Origin: Acidobacteriaceae bacterium
Lineage (GTDB): Bacteria > Acidobacteriota > Terriglobia > Terriglobales > Acidobacteriaceae
Length of the DNA: 64,000 nt
Assembly (NCBI GenBank): GCA_003170825.1
Contig: PMYL01000059.1
Span: 136,647-200,646, forward strand
Direction: 5' to 3'
The translations under genes were made by a program, and so were the position numbers. Positions 1-9,076 of the stretch are shown piece by piece. The notes below the pieces were generated by a model. It was not told the DNA's origin. It saw only the letters and a list, made by a program, of their open reading frames with translations, and did not search any database. Every line of letters begins with the position of its first letter. Position 1 is the first letter of the stretch.

Positions 1-435
1 CCACGCGGATTTCTCTCCATTCCGCGCCAGAAGATGCCCGTGTTGGCAGCCAACCGCCGCATCGGAATTGCCGAGGTCGAACTGGGCTTTGACGAGGAAC
101 AGGGCCGCGCCGAAGGGCTGCGCTGCCTCAACTGCCAGGTGAATACGATTTTCGACGGCTCGAAGTGCATCCTCTGCGCCGGCTGCGTGGATGTATGCCC
201 GGAGAATTGCCTGCGCCTGGTGGACCTGGTTCAGGTGAGCGGCGATCAGCGCTATGATGCGCTGATTCAAAATCGCTACGGGGTGATCGGCGCCGAACTC
301 AAGGCCGGCCAGGCGGGGGCCATCATCAAGAACGAAGAGAAGTGCATTCGCTGCGGCCTCTGCGCCGAGCGGTGCCCAACCGGGGCCATTACCATGGAGG
401 CCCTGGAGCAGCAGGAGCGGGAAGTCTTTGAGTAG
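1..435 (+). CDS. C-terminal end of an FAD-dependent oxidoreductase with two 4Fe-4S clusters (5' partial)
   Basis: The reading frame is open from base 1, so the gene begins before the window and an internal ATG at 34 is not the start. About 144 codons are visible. After a segment typical of the end of GltD-like flavoprotein oxidoreductases comes an LRCLNC motif, then CILCAGCVDVCP and later CIRCGLCAERCP, two classic 4Fe-4S ferredoxin signatures. It lies 12 bp before the Rieske gene and so probably belongs to the same operon, perhaps feeding electrons toward the cytochrome b complex. The flavin part is outside the window, so the substrate is unknown. Confidence 0.8.
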   Translation, partial: PRGFLSIPRQKMPVLAANRRIGIAEVELGFDEEQGRAEGLRCLNCQVNTIFDGSKCILCAGCVDVCPENCLRLVDLVQVSGDQRYDALIQNRYGVIGAELKAGQAGAIIKNEEKCIRCGLCAERCPTGAITMEALEQQEREVFE

Positions 436-447
436 GGGAGCACGGAA

Positions 448-909
448 ATGAATCGACGAGAGTTTTTCAAGTTCAGTTGGGGAGCGGTAGGCATTGCCGC
501 GCTCTGTTCTGCGGTTGGGATCAGCCTGGCAGCCGTGGTCCGCTTCCTGATGCCGAGTGTCTTTTATGAGCCGCCGCAGACTTTCAAGATCGGCGAACCT
601 GGCGACTTTCCCTTCGGACCCCCTACATTCCTCGTTGACGAAAAGATCTTTGTCTTTCGCGATCGCGACAAGGGATTTGCCGCGGCCAGCGCAGTCTGTA
701 CTCACCTGGGCTGCACGGTCGCGCACTTCTCTAGCGATCAGAAGTTCCATTGCCCGTGCCATGGCAGCGTCTTTGCCGCCGACGGCTCGGTGCAGCACGG
801 TCCCGCGCCCCGCGCTCTGGATTGGTTTGAAGTAACGCAGGCTCGCGATGGGCAGCTTCGCGTCGACAAGGACAAGGTAGTGCCGCCCACTTACCGGTTG
901 ATGGTGTAA
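448..909 (+). CDS. Rieske 2Fe-2S protein of a cytochrome bc-type complex
   Basis: This 153-residue protein has an MNRREFFKF start followed by a hydrophobic anchor (about residues 13-35) and a Rieske domain. The cluster boxes are CTHLGC (84-89) and CPCHGS (102-107). Cys84, His86, Cys102 and His105 are the expected 2Fe-2S ligands, and Cys89 and Cys104 the stabilising disulfide. It should carry electrons from quinol at the cytochrome b site to a c-type cytochrome on the outer face of the inner membrane. The next gene starts 2 bp after its stop, so the complex subunits are co-transcribed. Confidence 0.93.
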   Translation: MNRREFFKFSWGAVGIAALCSAVGISLAAVVRFLMPSVFYEPPQTFKIGEPGDFPFGPPTFLVDEKIFVFRDRDKGFAAASAVCTHLGCTVAHFSSDQKFHCPCHGSVFAADGSVQHGPAPRALDWFEVTQARDGQLRVDKDKVVPPTYRLMV

Positions 910-911
910 CG

Positions 912-2198
912 ATGAATCTGATTCGCGAAATCTGGCAATCGATCGTGCGGCGGGATCCGCTGTCCACCGACAAGGGAAAGTCCGAACTGGTCTTTCTCAA
1001 TGTGTGGCTGCATATCCATCCTGCCAAGGTGAAAAAAGAGAATCTGAAGTTCAGGCACACTTTTTACCTGGGCTTCATCACCTTCTTTCTCTTTCTCATC
1101 TTGCTCACCACCGGCATTGCGCTGATGGTCTACTATCGGCCCTATCCGCCGCAGGCTTACCAGGACATGAAGGACCTTCAGTATGTCGTCTTTATGGGGC
1201 CTTTCCTCAGGAACATGCACCGCTGGGCGGCGCACGGCATGGTGATCTGCGTCTTCCTGCATATGTGCCGGGTCTTCTACACCAGCTCCTATAAGAAGCC
1301 GCGCCAGTTCAACTGGGTGATCGGCGTTCTGCTGCTGCTGCTCACACTGGGCCTGTCCTTCACCGGCTATCTGTTGCCCTGGGATCAACTGGCCTACTGG
1401 GCGATCACGGTGGGAACCAACATCGGCAGTTACGCCCCGCTGGTAGGCGGCCAGGTGCGCGAGCTGCTGCTCGGCGGCCACAGTGTCGGAGAGGCCGCGC
1501 TGCTGCGTTTCTACGTGCTGCACGTGGCTGTGCTGCCTTCGCTCATGATTCTGCTTACCATCGTTCACTTCTGGCGGGTCCGCAAGGATGGCGGGCTCTC
1601 GCGACCCATCTGGAAGTTGAACTCCAAAAAGATTGAGACACTGGTCACCATCGGCGCGCCCGCAGAAGTTGCGCCTCTGCAAGTGGCAGCAGCGTCGAAG
1701 GACAAGACCTATGGCCTGATGGAAGTTGTCACCGGCAAGCCCATCTTTGAAACCGTCACCCCCGAAGAGGAAGAGGATACGGTCTTCTCCTATCCCTATG
1801 CCTTTGTTCGCGAGGCCGTCGTGCTGATGGCCACGGTCACCACCATCATGGCGATGTCGCTGTTCCTGAACGCGCCGCTTGAGGAACTGGCCAATCCGGC
1901 CAAGACACCCAATCCCGCCAAGGCGCCGTGGTATTTTCTGGGGCTGCAGGAGCTGGTCAGCCACTCCGCCCTGCTGGGCGGCGTGGTGGCGCCGGCCCTG
2001 ATGGTGCTGGCGCTGCTTGCCATTCCTTATCTTGACAGGAACACCAGCCGCAACCTCGCCGACCGAAAGTTGATTCTCTGGCTCTTCACGATTTTTGTAG
2101 TCGCCAACCTGGCCCTGATCGTCGTGGGAACTTTCTTCCGCGGACCGGGCTGGGCGCTGGTTCCACCATGGGTACACGTTGTCGCGGGGGCTGAATAA
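912..2198 (+). CDS. Cytochrome b subunit, N- and C-terminal parts in one protein
   Basis: The 428-residue protein holds both halves of a bc/b6f-type cytochrome b. Likely haem ligands are His103 (in MHRWAAH), His117, His204 and His219. The spacings of 14 and 15 residues match the b6-type pattern. [12 protein letters not shown] segment near residue 320 corresponds to the conserved PEWY region of the quinol-oxidising site, with Ala-Pro in place of Pro-Glu, which is unusual. About 7-8 membrane segments are visible, with a hydrophilic loop (about 230-295) between the halves. Its stop overlaps the start of the following cytochrome c gene (TAATG). Confidence 0.92.
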   Translation: MNLIREIWQSIVRRDPLSTDKGKSELVFLNVWLHIHPAKVKKENLKFRHTFYLGFITFFLFLILLTTGIALMVYYRPYPPQAYQDMKDLQYVVFMGPFLRNMHRWAAHGMVICVFLHMCRVFYTSSYKKPRQFNWVIGVLLLLLTLGLSFTGYLLPWDQLAYWAITVGTNIGSYAPLVGGQVRELLLGGHSVGEAALLRFYVLHVAVLPSLMILLTIVHFWRVRKDGGLSRPIWKLNSKKIETLVTIGAPAEVAPLQVAAASKDKTYGLMEVVTGKPIFETVTPEEEEDTVFSYPYAFVREAVVLMATVTTIMAMSLFLNAPLEELANPAKTPNPAKAPWYFLGLQELVSHSALLGGVVAPALMVLALLAIPYLDRNTSRNLADRKLILWLFTIFVVANLALIVVGTFFRGPGWALVPPWVHVVAGAE

Positions 2199-3589
2199 TG
2201 GAACGCAGACTACAACAGCTTTTCTTTGCGCTCAGTCTTCTTGCGCTGGCTCTGATCCTGGCGGCGGGCTGGCAGGCCAACACGCCATCGTGGAAGACCT
2301 ATCAACGAAGCTTTTTGCAGATTGAGGCGCAAGGCGAGCCGAACGCGGTCACCAAGGCCGCCGTTCTGGCCACGCCGCCCGAGATCCGCCAGGTGCTGCT
2401 CCCTGGCCTGCAGCGCGTGGACCGCTGCACCACGTGCCATCTGGGCGTGGAAGACCCCACCATGAAGAATGCGTCGGAGCCCTTCCGCTATCACGCCGAA
2501 TTGGGACCGCACGTTCCCTCCAGGTTCGGCTGCACCATCTGCCACGGCGGTCAGGGGCTGGCCACAGACAAGGAGGGCGCGCACGGCAACGTCGCATTCT
2601 GGCCAAACCCCCTGCTTTCCAAGGACTACATCCGCGCCTCCTGCGGCCGCTGCCACAAGGAAGGCGACGTGCCCGGCGTGCCGGAGTTGACTGAGGGCCG
2701 GCGCCTCTTTGAAACCCAGGGCTGCCGCGGTTGCCACAAGCTCAATGGCGTGGGCGGAAGCATCGGCCCCGACCTCACTGGGGAAGGCGCCAACCGCCGC
2801 TCTCCCGACTGGCTTGAGCACCACTTCCTCGACCCCAATGCGGTCTCCACCGGCTCCGCCATGCCCAACTTGCATTTCACCAAAGAGCAGGCGCGCGACC
2901 TCACCTATTTCATGCTCGCCCTCACCAACGAAGAGATGGGAAGCTACTTCTCAAGCGTGCGCCTGATTCCCAGTCCGGAATATGGCCGGCAATTGTTTGT
3001 CGAGAAAGACTGTCTGGCTTGTCATGCCGTTGGCGGAGCAGGAGCAAAGACTGCTCCCGACCTGCTCGGCGTGACCAAGCGCCACTCGACCGAATGGCTC
3101 GACGAACAACTGGTGAATCCCGAGCTTGTGTATCCGGGTAGCTCCATGCCGGAGTACGATCTTGAGACCAATGCCCGCAAGGCGCTTGTAGCCTTCCTGG
3201 CAACCGCGACTCCGGAAGATGTGCAGTTGATCCTGTCGAAGAAGACCCGGACGATGACACCCGAGGATGTCGCCATCGAAGCGGGCAAGCAGGACTTCGC
3301 GCGCTTCGGATGCGTGGGCTGTCATGGGACGGAACTGCAAGGGGGCGTGGCCAATCCCAACGCCCAGGGCGGCGAGGTGCCGTCGCTGCTGCACGTCTCC
3401 GCCGACTACACCAAGGACGAGGTCATCGCGATCATTCGCAACGGCAGGGTGCCCCCGATGGACAATGCCGCCGGACCGGCTCCGCCGCTTTACATGCCCG
3501 CGTGGAAGCACGTATTGAGCGACGAAGACATCAACCGAATTGCTGATTACCTTTGGTCGAAACAGGAGAAGAATAAAGATGCCTGGTAG
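2198..3589 (+). CDS. Hexahaem c-type cytochrome of the bc-type complex
   Basis: This 463-residue protein begins with an uncleaved or cleaved signal segment (about residues 8-25) and carries six CXXCH motifs, at about residues 77, 112, 149, 176, 272 and 372. The first three are closely spaced, as in small multihaem cytochromes. The last three sit in class I-like domains that also contain candidate Met ligands (AMPN, SMPEY, PPMD). It overlaps the cytochrome b stop codon, so it is probably the cytochrome c subunit of the complex. Six haems is far more than in a classical cytochrome c1 and suggests a long electron wire to several acceptors. Confidence 0.9.
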   Translation: MERRLQQLFFALSLLALALILAAGWQANTPSWKTYQRSFLQIEAQGEPNAVTKAAVLATPPEIRQVLLPGLQRVDRCTTCHLGVEDPTMKNASEPFRYHAELGPHVPSRFGCTICHGGQGLATDKEGAHGNVAFWPNPLLSKDYIRASCGRCHKEGDVPGVPELTEGRRLFETQGCRGCHKLNGVGGSIGPDLTGEGANRRSPDWLEHHFLDPNAVSTGSAMPNLHFTKEQARDLTYFMLALTNEEMGSYFSSVRLIPSPEYGRQLFVEKDCLACHAVGGAGAKTAPDLLGVTKRHSTEWLDEQLVNPELVYPGSSMPEYDLETNARKALVAFLATATPEDVQLILSKKTRTMTPEDVAIEAGKQDFARFGCVGCHGTELQGGVANPNAQGGEVPSLLHVSADYTKDEVIAIIRNGRVPPMDNAAGPAPPLYMPAWKHVLSDEDINRIADYLWSKQEKNKDAW

Positions 3590-3664
3590 CACGCGCGCTG
3601 CCACCGCACCAATAGCGAAAGCTGCGCGCCAGAGAAGAACGTGCCAATCGGCAACGAGGTTCCT

Positions 3665-5971
3665 GTGAAGCCATCTGTCCTGTTTCTATCTTCAGCCGTG
3701 GCGGCTCTGCTGACGGGAGCCGTCATCGCGGCCGCCACAGCCGCCCAGGCGCCGTCTCCTGAAACCGGCAGCTACCCCGCGCCATCCAACCTCAAGGTGC
3801 TTCCGAAGGGCCTGACCGGGCAACAGGTCCACGACATCATGGAGCAATGGGCCGCCGCCCTGGGCACAGATTGCAACTCCTGTCACGCCGAGGACCCCAA
3901 CAACCTCGGTTCCAACGACCGCCCGCAGCTCAACTTCGCCGACGATTCCAAACCGGTGAAGGCCGTGGCTCGCACCATGTATTCGATGACCGAGGAGATC
4001 AACAAGAGTTACTTGGCCAGGATCTACAGCACCGGTGACCCGGTGACCTGCGGTACCTGCCATCGCGGCCACCTTGGTCCCGAGCCATTCGTCATCCCAT
4101 CCGATAAGTTACGGCCTGTGTCCCAAGGCCCTGCGCACTCCGGCGAAAATCAACCTTCGCGCGAGCGCAGAGGCGCGGTCGAGAATGTGGCTTACGCTTC
4201 GCCGCTCGAGGTTCTGCTGTCGGCGGATGGCGCGCGGCTTTATGTTCTGTGCCAGGATAGCGAAGAGGTGCGGGTGCTGGATGCGGCCAGCTACGCGGTG
4301 ATCAGGAACATCGCTGTGGGGCATGTGCCGCGCGGGTTTTCGTTTTCGCCTGACGGCGCGCGGCTGTTTGTGACCAACTCATGGGACGACACGCTCTCTG
4401 TCATCGATACGAGCACGCTGGCGGTGGTGGCGACGTGGCCGGTGGGCGCGGAGCCGTCGAGCGTGGTGGAGGATCGGGCGGGCAAGCGGCTGTTTGTGGC
4501 CAATCGCATCTCGAACGATGTGGCCGTGCTGAATGCCCAGACCGGCGTGGAAGAGAAGCGGCTGCTGGCCGGGCGCGGATCGAGCTATCTCGAGCTTTCG
4601 CCCGATGGAAGCCGTATTTACGCGACACATGTGTATCCGAATTCGTCTCCGCTGCGGACGGGACTGGAGAACCGCACGGTACCGGAGTCGGAGATCACGG
4701 TGATCGATGTGGCCCGCGCGGTGGTGGTGGACCGCATGCCGCTCCATGCGATTGCCGGCGTCTTTCATCTGGCGTTCTCAGCCGATGGGCGGCTGGGCGT
4801 GGCAGCCGAATACCACCCCAAGAATCTTATACCGTTGGCGCACCTGGAACACGGCGGCGCATTCGAAGATACGATTATGGTATTTGGCGCGGACGTGGGA
4901 AAGACTGTGGAGGTGCCGCTGGATGAATTGGAGCGCTATGCTTCGCAGCCGTTCGGCGTGGCGATTGCGCCGGACAAGTCGCGCATTTACGTCACCAGCG
5001 GCGGCTCGGAGATTGTGACGGTAATCGATGTGCCGCGGCTGCTGCGCTTCATTCATGCGCACCCTGCGCCTTTTGTGCAGGATCTTTCGGCCAGCGCAAA
5101 CTACGTGGTGGCGCGCATCGCAGTGGGACGCAATCCGCGCGGGCTAACGCTGTCACGCGACGGACGCAGGCTGTTTGTGGCCAATCGCCTCGAAGATACG
5201 CTGAGCGTGATCGACACGCGCACCAACCGCGTGGCCTCGACAATCAAGCTGGCCGGTCCGAAGTTCGTCTCCGCCCTGCGTCACGGCGAACAGACTTTTT
5301 ATTCCGCACGGCAATCGTTCCAGGGCCAGATCGGCTGTGCCAACTGCCACATCGATTCTACTTTCGACGGTCTTGAATGGAACCTGGAACCCGACGGCTT
5401 CGGTCGCAACATTGTGGACAACAAGTTGCTCGAGGGCGTCAAGAACACCGAGCCCTATAAGTGGAACGGCGGCAATCCCGACATTCCGACCGAGTGCGGG
5501 CCGAGGACGGAAAAGTACTTCTGGCGCTCGGAGCAGTACGACAACCTCACGCTTGCCGACCTGACGATTTACATCCGCAATTTGCCGACCAGGCCCAACC
5601 GCTGGAAGCTGCCCGGCCGCGAGATGACGCCGGCCCAGGAGCATGGCAAGGCGATCTTTGAGCGAGCGGTGGACAAGTTCCAAAAGCCGATTGCGGAGTA
5701 CAACCGCTGCTCCTATTGCCACAGCGGACCCAAGGGCACCAACCAGAAAATCTTCGACGTGGGGACGCGCAAACCCACCGACAATACAGGCATTCTGAAG
5801 TCGGCGCCGTTGACCAACATTGCTCTCACGGCGCCTTACCTGCACGACGGCTCGGCGCGGACGCTGGAAGAGATTTGGACCGTCTACAACCCGGACGACA
5901 AGCACGGGCGCACGAACGACCTGACCAAGGATGAACTCAACGATCTGATTGAGTACCTCAGAACTCGATAA
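3665..5971 (+). CDS. Multidomain periplasmic cytochrome: reaction-centre-type cytochrome, YVTN propeller, MauG/peroxidase-like domain
   Basis: I place the start at GTG 3665, not an in-frame GTG at 3641, because GAGG lies just upstream and a clean signal peptide ending in ATAAQA follows. The mature protein (about 768 residues in all) has three parts. Residues 40-140 hold two CXXCH motifs (CNSCH at 70, CGTCH at 129) in a context like the reaction-centre cytochrome c family. Residues 175-540 are YVTN-type propeller repeats (LFVANR and VIDT motifs recur). The C-terminal third has CANCH (about 558) and CSYCH (about 682), as in dihaem peroxidase/MauG proteins. It follows the bc-type genes by 75 bp and may be an electron acceptor. 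Its substrate is unknown. Confidence 0.85.
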   Translation: MKPSVLFLSSAVAALLTGAVIAAATAAQAPSPETGSYPAPSNLKVLPKGLTGQQVHDIMEQWAAALGTDCNSCHAEDPNNLGSNDRPQLNFADDSKPVKAVARTMYSMTEEINKSYLARIYSTGDPVTCGTCHRGHLGPEPFVIPSDKLRPVSQGPAHSGENQPSRERRGAVENVAYASPLEVLLSADGARLYVLCQDSEEVRVLDAASYAVIRNIAVGHVPRGFSFSPDGARLFVTNSWDDTLSVIDTSTLAVVATWPVGAEPSSVVEDRAGKRLFVANRISNDVAVLNAQTGVEEKRLLAGRGSSYLELSPDGSRIYATHVYPNSSPLRTGLENRTVPESEITVIDVARAVVVDRMPLHAIAGVFHLAFSADGRLGVAAEYHPKNLIPLAHLEHGGAFEDTIMVFGADVGKTVEVPLDELERYASQPFGVAIAPDKSRIYVTSGGSEIVTVIDVPRLLRFIHAHPAPFVQDLSASANYVVARIAVGRNPRGLTLSRDGRRLFVANRLEDTLSVIDTRTNRVASTIKLAGPKFVSALRHGEQTFYSARQSFQGQIGCANCHIDSTFDGLEWNLEPDGFGRNIVDNKLLEGVKNTEPYKWNGGNPDIPTECGPRTEKYFWRSEQYDNLTLADLTIYIRNLPTRPNRWKLPGREMTPAQEHGKAIFERAVDKFQKPIAEYNRCSYCHSGPKGTNQKIFDVGTRKPTDNTGILKSAPLTNIALTAPYLHDGSARTLEEIWTVYNPDDKHGRTNDLTKDELNDLIEYLRTR

Positions 5972-6073
5972 AAGGGCCGCGGTAAGGCGTCGATCCTCAC
6001 CGGTCAGGAGGCTTGGAATTTGACTTTCAGCCTTTTGTGTTTTGCCGGCGAAACTGCAAGCGTAGTGCAGGTT

Positions 6074-6511
6074 TCAATGTCTGAACAGAGCAACGATTGC
6101 CAGGAGCATTAGCAGCGCCATAACTTCAGCCGTGAGGTTGAGATCGATGTAATGCTCTGAGCCAAAGGCCTGGATTCTTACAGGCTGAATTCCGTTGGGA
6201 TCATATAGAGCGCCGCCGTACATCTTACGGCAGAGAAATGCAACCAGACAGCTCAGCATTGGGATGCCGGCGAGAATCGCGGCCAGATAGAATCGCTGCT
6301 CTCGATAGGGACCGGCGACAAGAACAAGCGCCACTTCGAGCAAGGATAACAATGCATAACTGATGACCTGCCACACCAGGTGAAACCTTGCATGTCCCGG
6401 CCATTGGGGATTGGACGCGTGGGAACGGTTCAGATCGATCGCCAGCGTCGCCACTCCTTGCGTGCCGCAGAGGAGAGCAAGCAATCCCCGAGCAATCGCC
6501 ACATGCGTCAC
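6074..6511 (-). CDS. Small integral membrane protein of unknown function
   Basis: This 145-residue protein has four hydrophobic segments, at about residues 6-26, 45-66, 72-94 and 126-143. A conserved-looking NPQWPGHARFHLVWQ stretch follows the first one. The HARFH motif before a membrane segment resembles a family of uncharacterised bacterial membrane proteins, but I cannot name it with certainty. It lies on the minus strand downstream of the histidine kinase gene (94 bp gap), so it could be the last gene of that operon or stand alone. No enzymatic motif is visible. Confidence 0.6.
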   Translation of the reverse strand: MTHVAIARGLLALLCGTQGVATLAIDLNRSHASNPQWPGHARFHLVWQVISYALLSLLEVALVLVAGPYREQRFYLAAILAGIPMLSCLVAFLCRKMYGGALYDPNGIQPVRIQAFGSEHYIDLNLTAEVMALLMLLAIVALFRH

Positions 6512-6604
6512 GGATTCCCCTCCCGAGACTTCAGTTGTTCGCGGAGCCTTCGCCGATGCGCCCTTGCTCGCTCTGGACTCTCCTCCGTCCAGGTTTGACT
6601 GGTT

Positions 6605-8074
6605 TCAGTGGGCGCCATGTTTTACAGCGGCGGGAGATCCGGCGTGCTGCAAGGAAGCAACTGGGAGCGTTACGGAGATCCGCGCTCCGCCGCTCTCGCG
6701 ATTGCCGGCCGCGACTGCGCCGCCGTGAGCACGCGCCACCGCATCGACGAAGGCCAGGCCCAGCCCGTGGCCGTTCGACTCTTTTCCCTTCACCCTGCGC
6801 TCGAACAAATGAGGCAAGACCTCCGCATCGAAGCCCGGCCCATCGTCTTCCAGGATGAACGAAGCAGCATCGTCTTCGGCCATCAGCCGCAGGTTGACCG
6901 TGCAGGCGGCGGGCAAGTGCTTCAGCTCATTGTCGAACAGATTGGCAATCATGCGATGGAGCAGCGCCGCATCGGCCTCGATGGTGAGCGGACCGCCGCT
7001 GTGCAGCCTGATTTGAAGACCCTTTTCCGACATCGAGGGCTCGTACAGATTGATCATGATTCTCAGCAATTCGTCCAGGTCGACCGGAACACGGTTCAGC
7101 CGAAGCGCGTCTGCCTTGGCCTCAGCCACATCCAGCGATTTATTGAGAAAATCGGTCAGCCGATCCAGTTCCTCGATAACGGAGACGATCGGCTCGGCCT
7201 GCTCGATCTGCGTGACCGCGGACAAAGACATCTCCAGCTTTCCGCGAATTGCCGTGAGCGGACTGCGCAGATCGTGCGCCAGCGAATCCGTGATGGTGTG
7301 CAACTGGCGTATCGAACTTTCGATGCGATCGAGCATGTGATTCAGCGTCAGGGCAAGGTTGCCGACTTCGTCCTTGCGCGCAGTCGTTGGCACCCTGGCA
7401 TTCAGGTCGGAATGGCCGATTCTCGAAGCTGCTTCGGTGATTTCGCGCACGTGAGTCAGCATGCGCCGGGTGGTAAAGAAGACGATGCCAAATCCGAAAA
7501 GAACAAGCAACAACCAGAACAAAAAGAATCGCAGGCCAAGGTTCCTCAGCACCCGCAACTCGTCGCGCTCTGAAAGTCCAAGATAGATATAACTTCCGTC
7601 GTCTATGCGAATTGATGCCACGCGAAAAGGAATCGCGAGCCCCTGGACATGAAGATCCGTAGGTCGATGAGGAACAATCCTGGTTGCCCGAATGGCCTTC
7701 AGGTTCGGCTCGCCGCTTCCCGCGCCAACCCACAGCTTGAGCGAACCGTCGCCGCCGGTTTGTAGGAAGAAAACCGAATCGTTTGAGCTGCCCTGTGAGA
7801 GCAGCTTGTTCGGTACTTCCTTTCCCGCTAACTCCGCCACTTCTCCCACAACGCGGCCGTAGAGTGCGTCCTTCGGCGTCCGCTCGGCGACATCGCCCAG
7901 AACTTCAACCTCTCCCGACAGCCATGCGTCGCTGCGCCGCTGAATATCGCTGGCGACAAAGCGATGAAGAAAGGCGAAGACTAGCATGGTTCCAACCGCA
8001 AACGCGAGCGTGGCCCACAACGAGATACGCCAGGCGGCGCTGCGCATGATGGGCTTATCGGTCTTTGAGGACAT
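6605..8074 (-). CDS. Membrane sensor histidine kinase
   Basis: The 489-residue protein has a membrane segment near residues 15-37, a periplasmic sensor region of about 140 residues, a second membrane segment (183-202), a HAMP linker, and a HisKA domain with the phosphoacceptor in SLAHDLRSPLT (His267). The ATPase domain shows an N-box (NLFDNELKH), DDGPGFD, and GHGLGLAFV. The N-box has the less common NELKH in place of NAIKY. It overlaps the end of its response regulator by 20 bp, so the two are one operon. The pair is divergent from the operon at 9077, which it may control. The signal is unknown. Confidence 0.93.
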   Translation of the reverse strand: MSSKTDKPIMRSAAWRISLWATLAFAVGTMLVFAFLHRFVASDIQRRSDAWLSGEVEVLGDVAERTPKDALYGRVVGEVAELAGKEVPNKLLSQGSSNDSVFFLQTGGDGSLKLWVGAGSGEPNLKAIRATRIVPHRPTDLHVQGLAIPFRVASIRIDDGSYIYLGLSERDELRVLRNLGLRFFLFWLLLVLFGFGIVFFTTRRMLTHVREITEAASRIGHSDLNARVPTTARKDEVGNLALTLNHMLDRIESSIRQLHTITDSLAHDLRSPLTAIRGKLEMSLSAVTQIEQAEPIVSVIEELDRLTDFLNKSLDVAEAKADALRLNRVPVDLDELLRIMINLYEPSMSEKGLQIRLHSGGPLTIEADAALLHRMIANLFDNELKHLPAACTVNLRLMAEDDAASFILEDDGPGFDAEVLPHLFERRVKGKESNGHGLGLAFVDAVARAHGGAVAAGNRESGGARISVTLPVASLQHAGSPAAVKHGAH

Positions 8075-8732
8075 AGCCCACCCCTCTAAGTGTTCGAATC
8101 AAAGGCTGCTGCCCTTGGCCATCCACCTTCCCGCGCAATCGATAGATGTGAACATCCACAACGTTGGTATCCGGTTGGATGCGCATGCCCCAGACCTTGT
8201 CAAGAATCATTGAACGCGTAACGACGCGGCCTGCGTTCCGGCAAAGATACTCCAGAAGCACAAACTCCTGGGAGGTGAGTTGCAAGACCTGTCCTGACCG
8301 GGTCGCCTCGCGCCGCAGCAGATCCAACTCCAGATCAAGCACGCGCAATCTGGTTGCCTCGCTGCCAGGCGGGCTGTTTCGTTTAAGCAGGTTGCGCACT
8401 CTGGCCAGCAGCTCCGCGAGCGCGAATGGCTTGGTCAGGTAATCGTCCCCGCCTTGCTCCAGGCCCCGCACCCTGTCATCGACGCTCCGCCGCGCCGATA
8501 GAATCAGCACCGGTGCGCTGAGTCCCTGTTGACGCAGCTTGAGGATCAAGCTGATGCCGTCCTGGTCCGGCAGCCCAAGGTCGACGATCAGTATGTCAAA
8601 CTGGCCATCGACCGCCAGCCGCTCGGCAGTCTTGCCATCCGCTGCCGCTTCCACCTGATACCCCGCCTCCTCAAGCGAGGATCGCAGGAAACTTTGTATA
8701 TCGATTTCGTCTTCAACCAGCAGAAGCCGCAT
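8055..8732 (-). CDS. OmpR-family response regulator
   Basis: This 225-residue regulator has an N-terminal receiver domain with the acidic pair near residues 8-9, the phosphorylatable Asp51 (VDLGLPD), Ser79 and Lys101, followed by a C-terminal winged-helix DNA-binding domain (RVLDLELDLLRREATR, then LTSQEFVLLEYL). It is the first gene of the two-component operon; the kinase follows with a 20 bp overlap. Its start ATG faces the divergent gene at 9077 across 344 bp that contain two palindromes, which are candidate operators. Confidence 0.94.
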   Translation of the reverse strand: MRLLLVEDEIDIQSFLRSSLEEAGYQVEAAADGKTAERLAVDGQFDILIVDLGLPDQDGISLILKLRQQGLSAPVLILSARRSVDDRVRGLEQGGDDYLTKPFALAELLARVRNLLKRNSPPGSEATRLRVLDLELDLLRREATRSGQVLQLTSQEFVLLEYLCRNAGRVVTRSMILDKVWGMRIQPDTNVVDVHIYRLRGKVDGQGQQPLIRTLRGVGYVLKDR

Positions 8733-8916
8733 GATGGGATATTATTCTATTCCGGCCGGCTTTTCATGGATAAGTCCCGAAATGAGACGGGAAAGACGAG
8801 GAATACTCCATGCCAGCGCCAGATGAACACATTGTCATGATGGCGTCGGCTTCCCGTCATGAGTCGTGAGTAGTCTTGAACACAGTCGCAAAATGTATTC
8901 CCCAGAGATGAACAAA

Positions 8917-8928
8917 TCTTCATGAAGA
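8917..8928. promoter_or_regulatory. Perfect 12-bp palindrome, possible operator
   Basis: TCTTCATGAAGA reads the same on both strands and lies between the divergent response-regulator and prenyl-synthase operons. A dimeric regulator could bind it. OmpR-type regulators more often bind direct repeats, so the link to the adjacent regulator is only a guess. Confidence 0.3.
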
Positions 8929-8997
8929 CAGACGAGTTTGCCGCTCTCTAAAGGCGCTGTGAATCCGTCTCAATCATGAATTGCAATTGAGACGACC

Positions 8998-9031
8998 GTA
9001 CGGGAGAAACACCAACGGGATTCTCCCGTAC
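8998..9031. promoter_or_regulatory. 11-bp inverted repeat ahead of the prenyl synthase gene
   Basis: The arms GTACGGGAGAA and TTCTCCCGTAC are exact reverse complements separated by 12 bases. The structure ends 45 bp before the GTG start at 9077. It could be an operator or an RNA hairpin in the leader that affects expression of the operon. No T-run follows it directly, so a terminator is unlikely. Confidence 0.4.
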
Positions 9032-9076
9032 ATACAATGTGTTGAACAACAGGAAAAGAAGAAAACGAGGACAAGA

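Larger units (their letters stand above)
8733..9076. promoter_or_regulatory. Divergent intergenic region between the response regulator and the prenyl synthase operon
   Basis: No gene is visible in these 344 bp. They should hold promoters for both divergent operons. Two symmetric sequences stand out and are listed separately: TCTTCATGAAGA at 8917-8928 and an 11-bp inverted repeat at 8998-9031. Confidence 0.5.

Noticed and set aside
891-2177. Long open frame on the minus strand opposite cytochrome b
   Set aside because: It is the antisense shadow of a clearly coding gene in GC-rich DNA; its protein is Gln/His/Gly-rich without any domain.
8981-9076. Upstream extension of the prenyl synthase from TTG 8981
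   Set aside because: The added residues lack conservation-like character, and GTG 9077 has a good ribosome-binding site.
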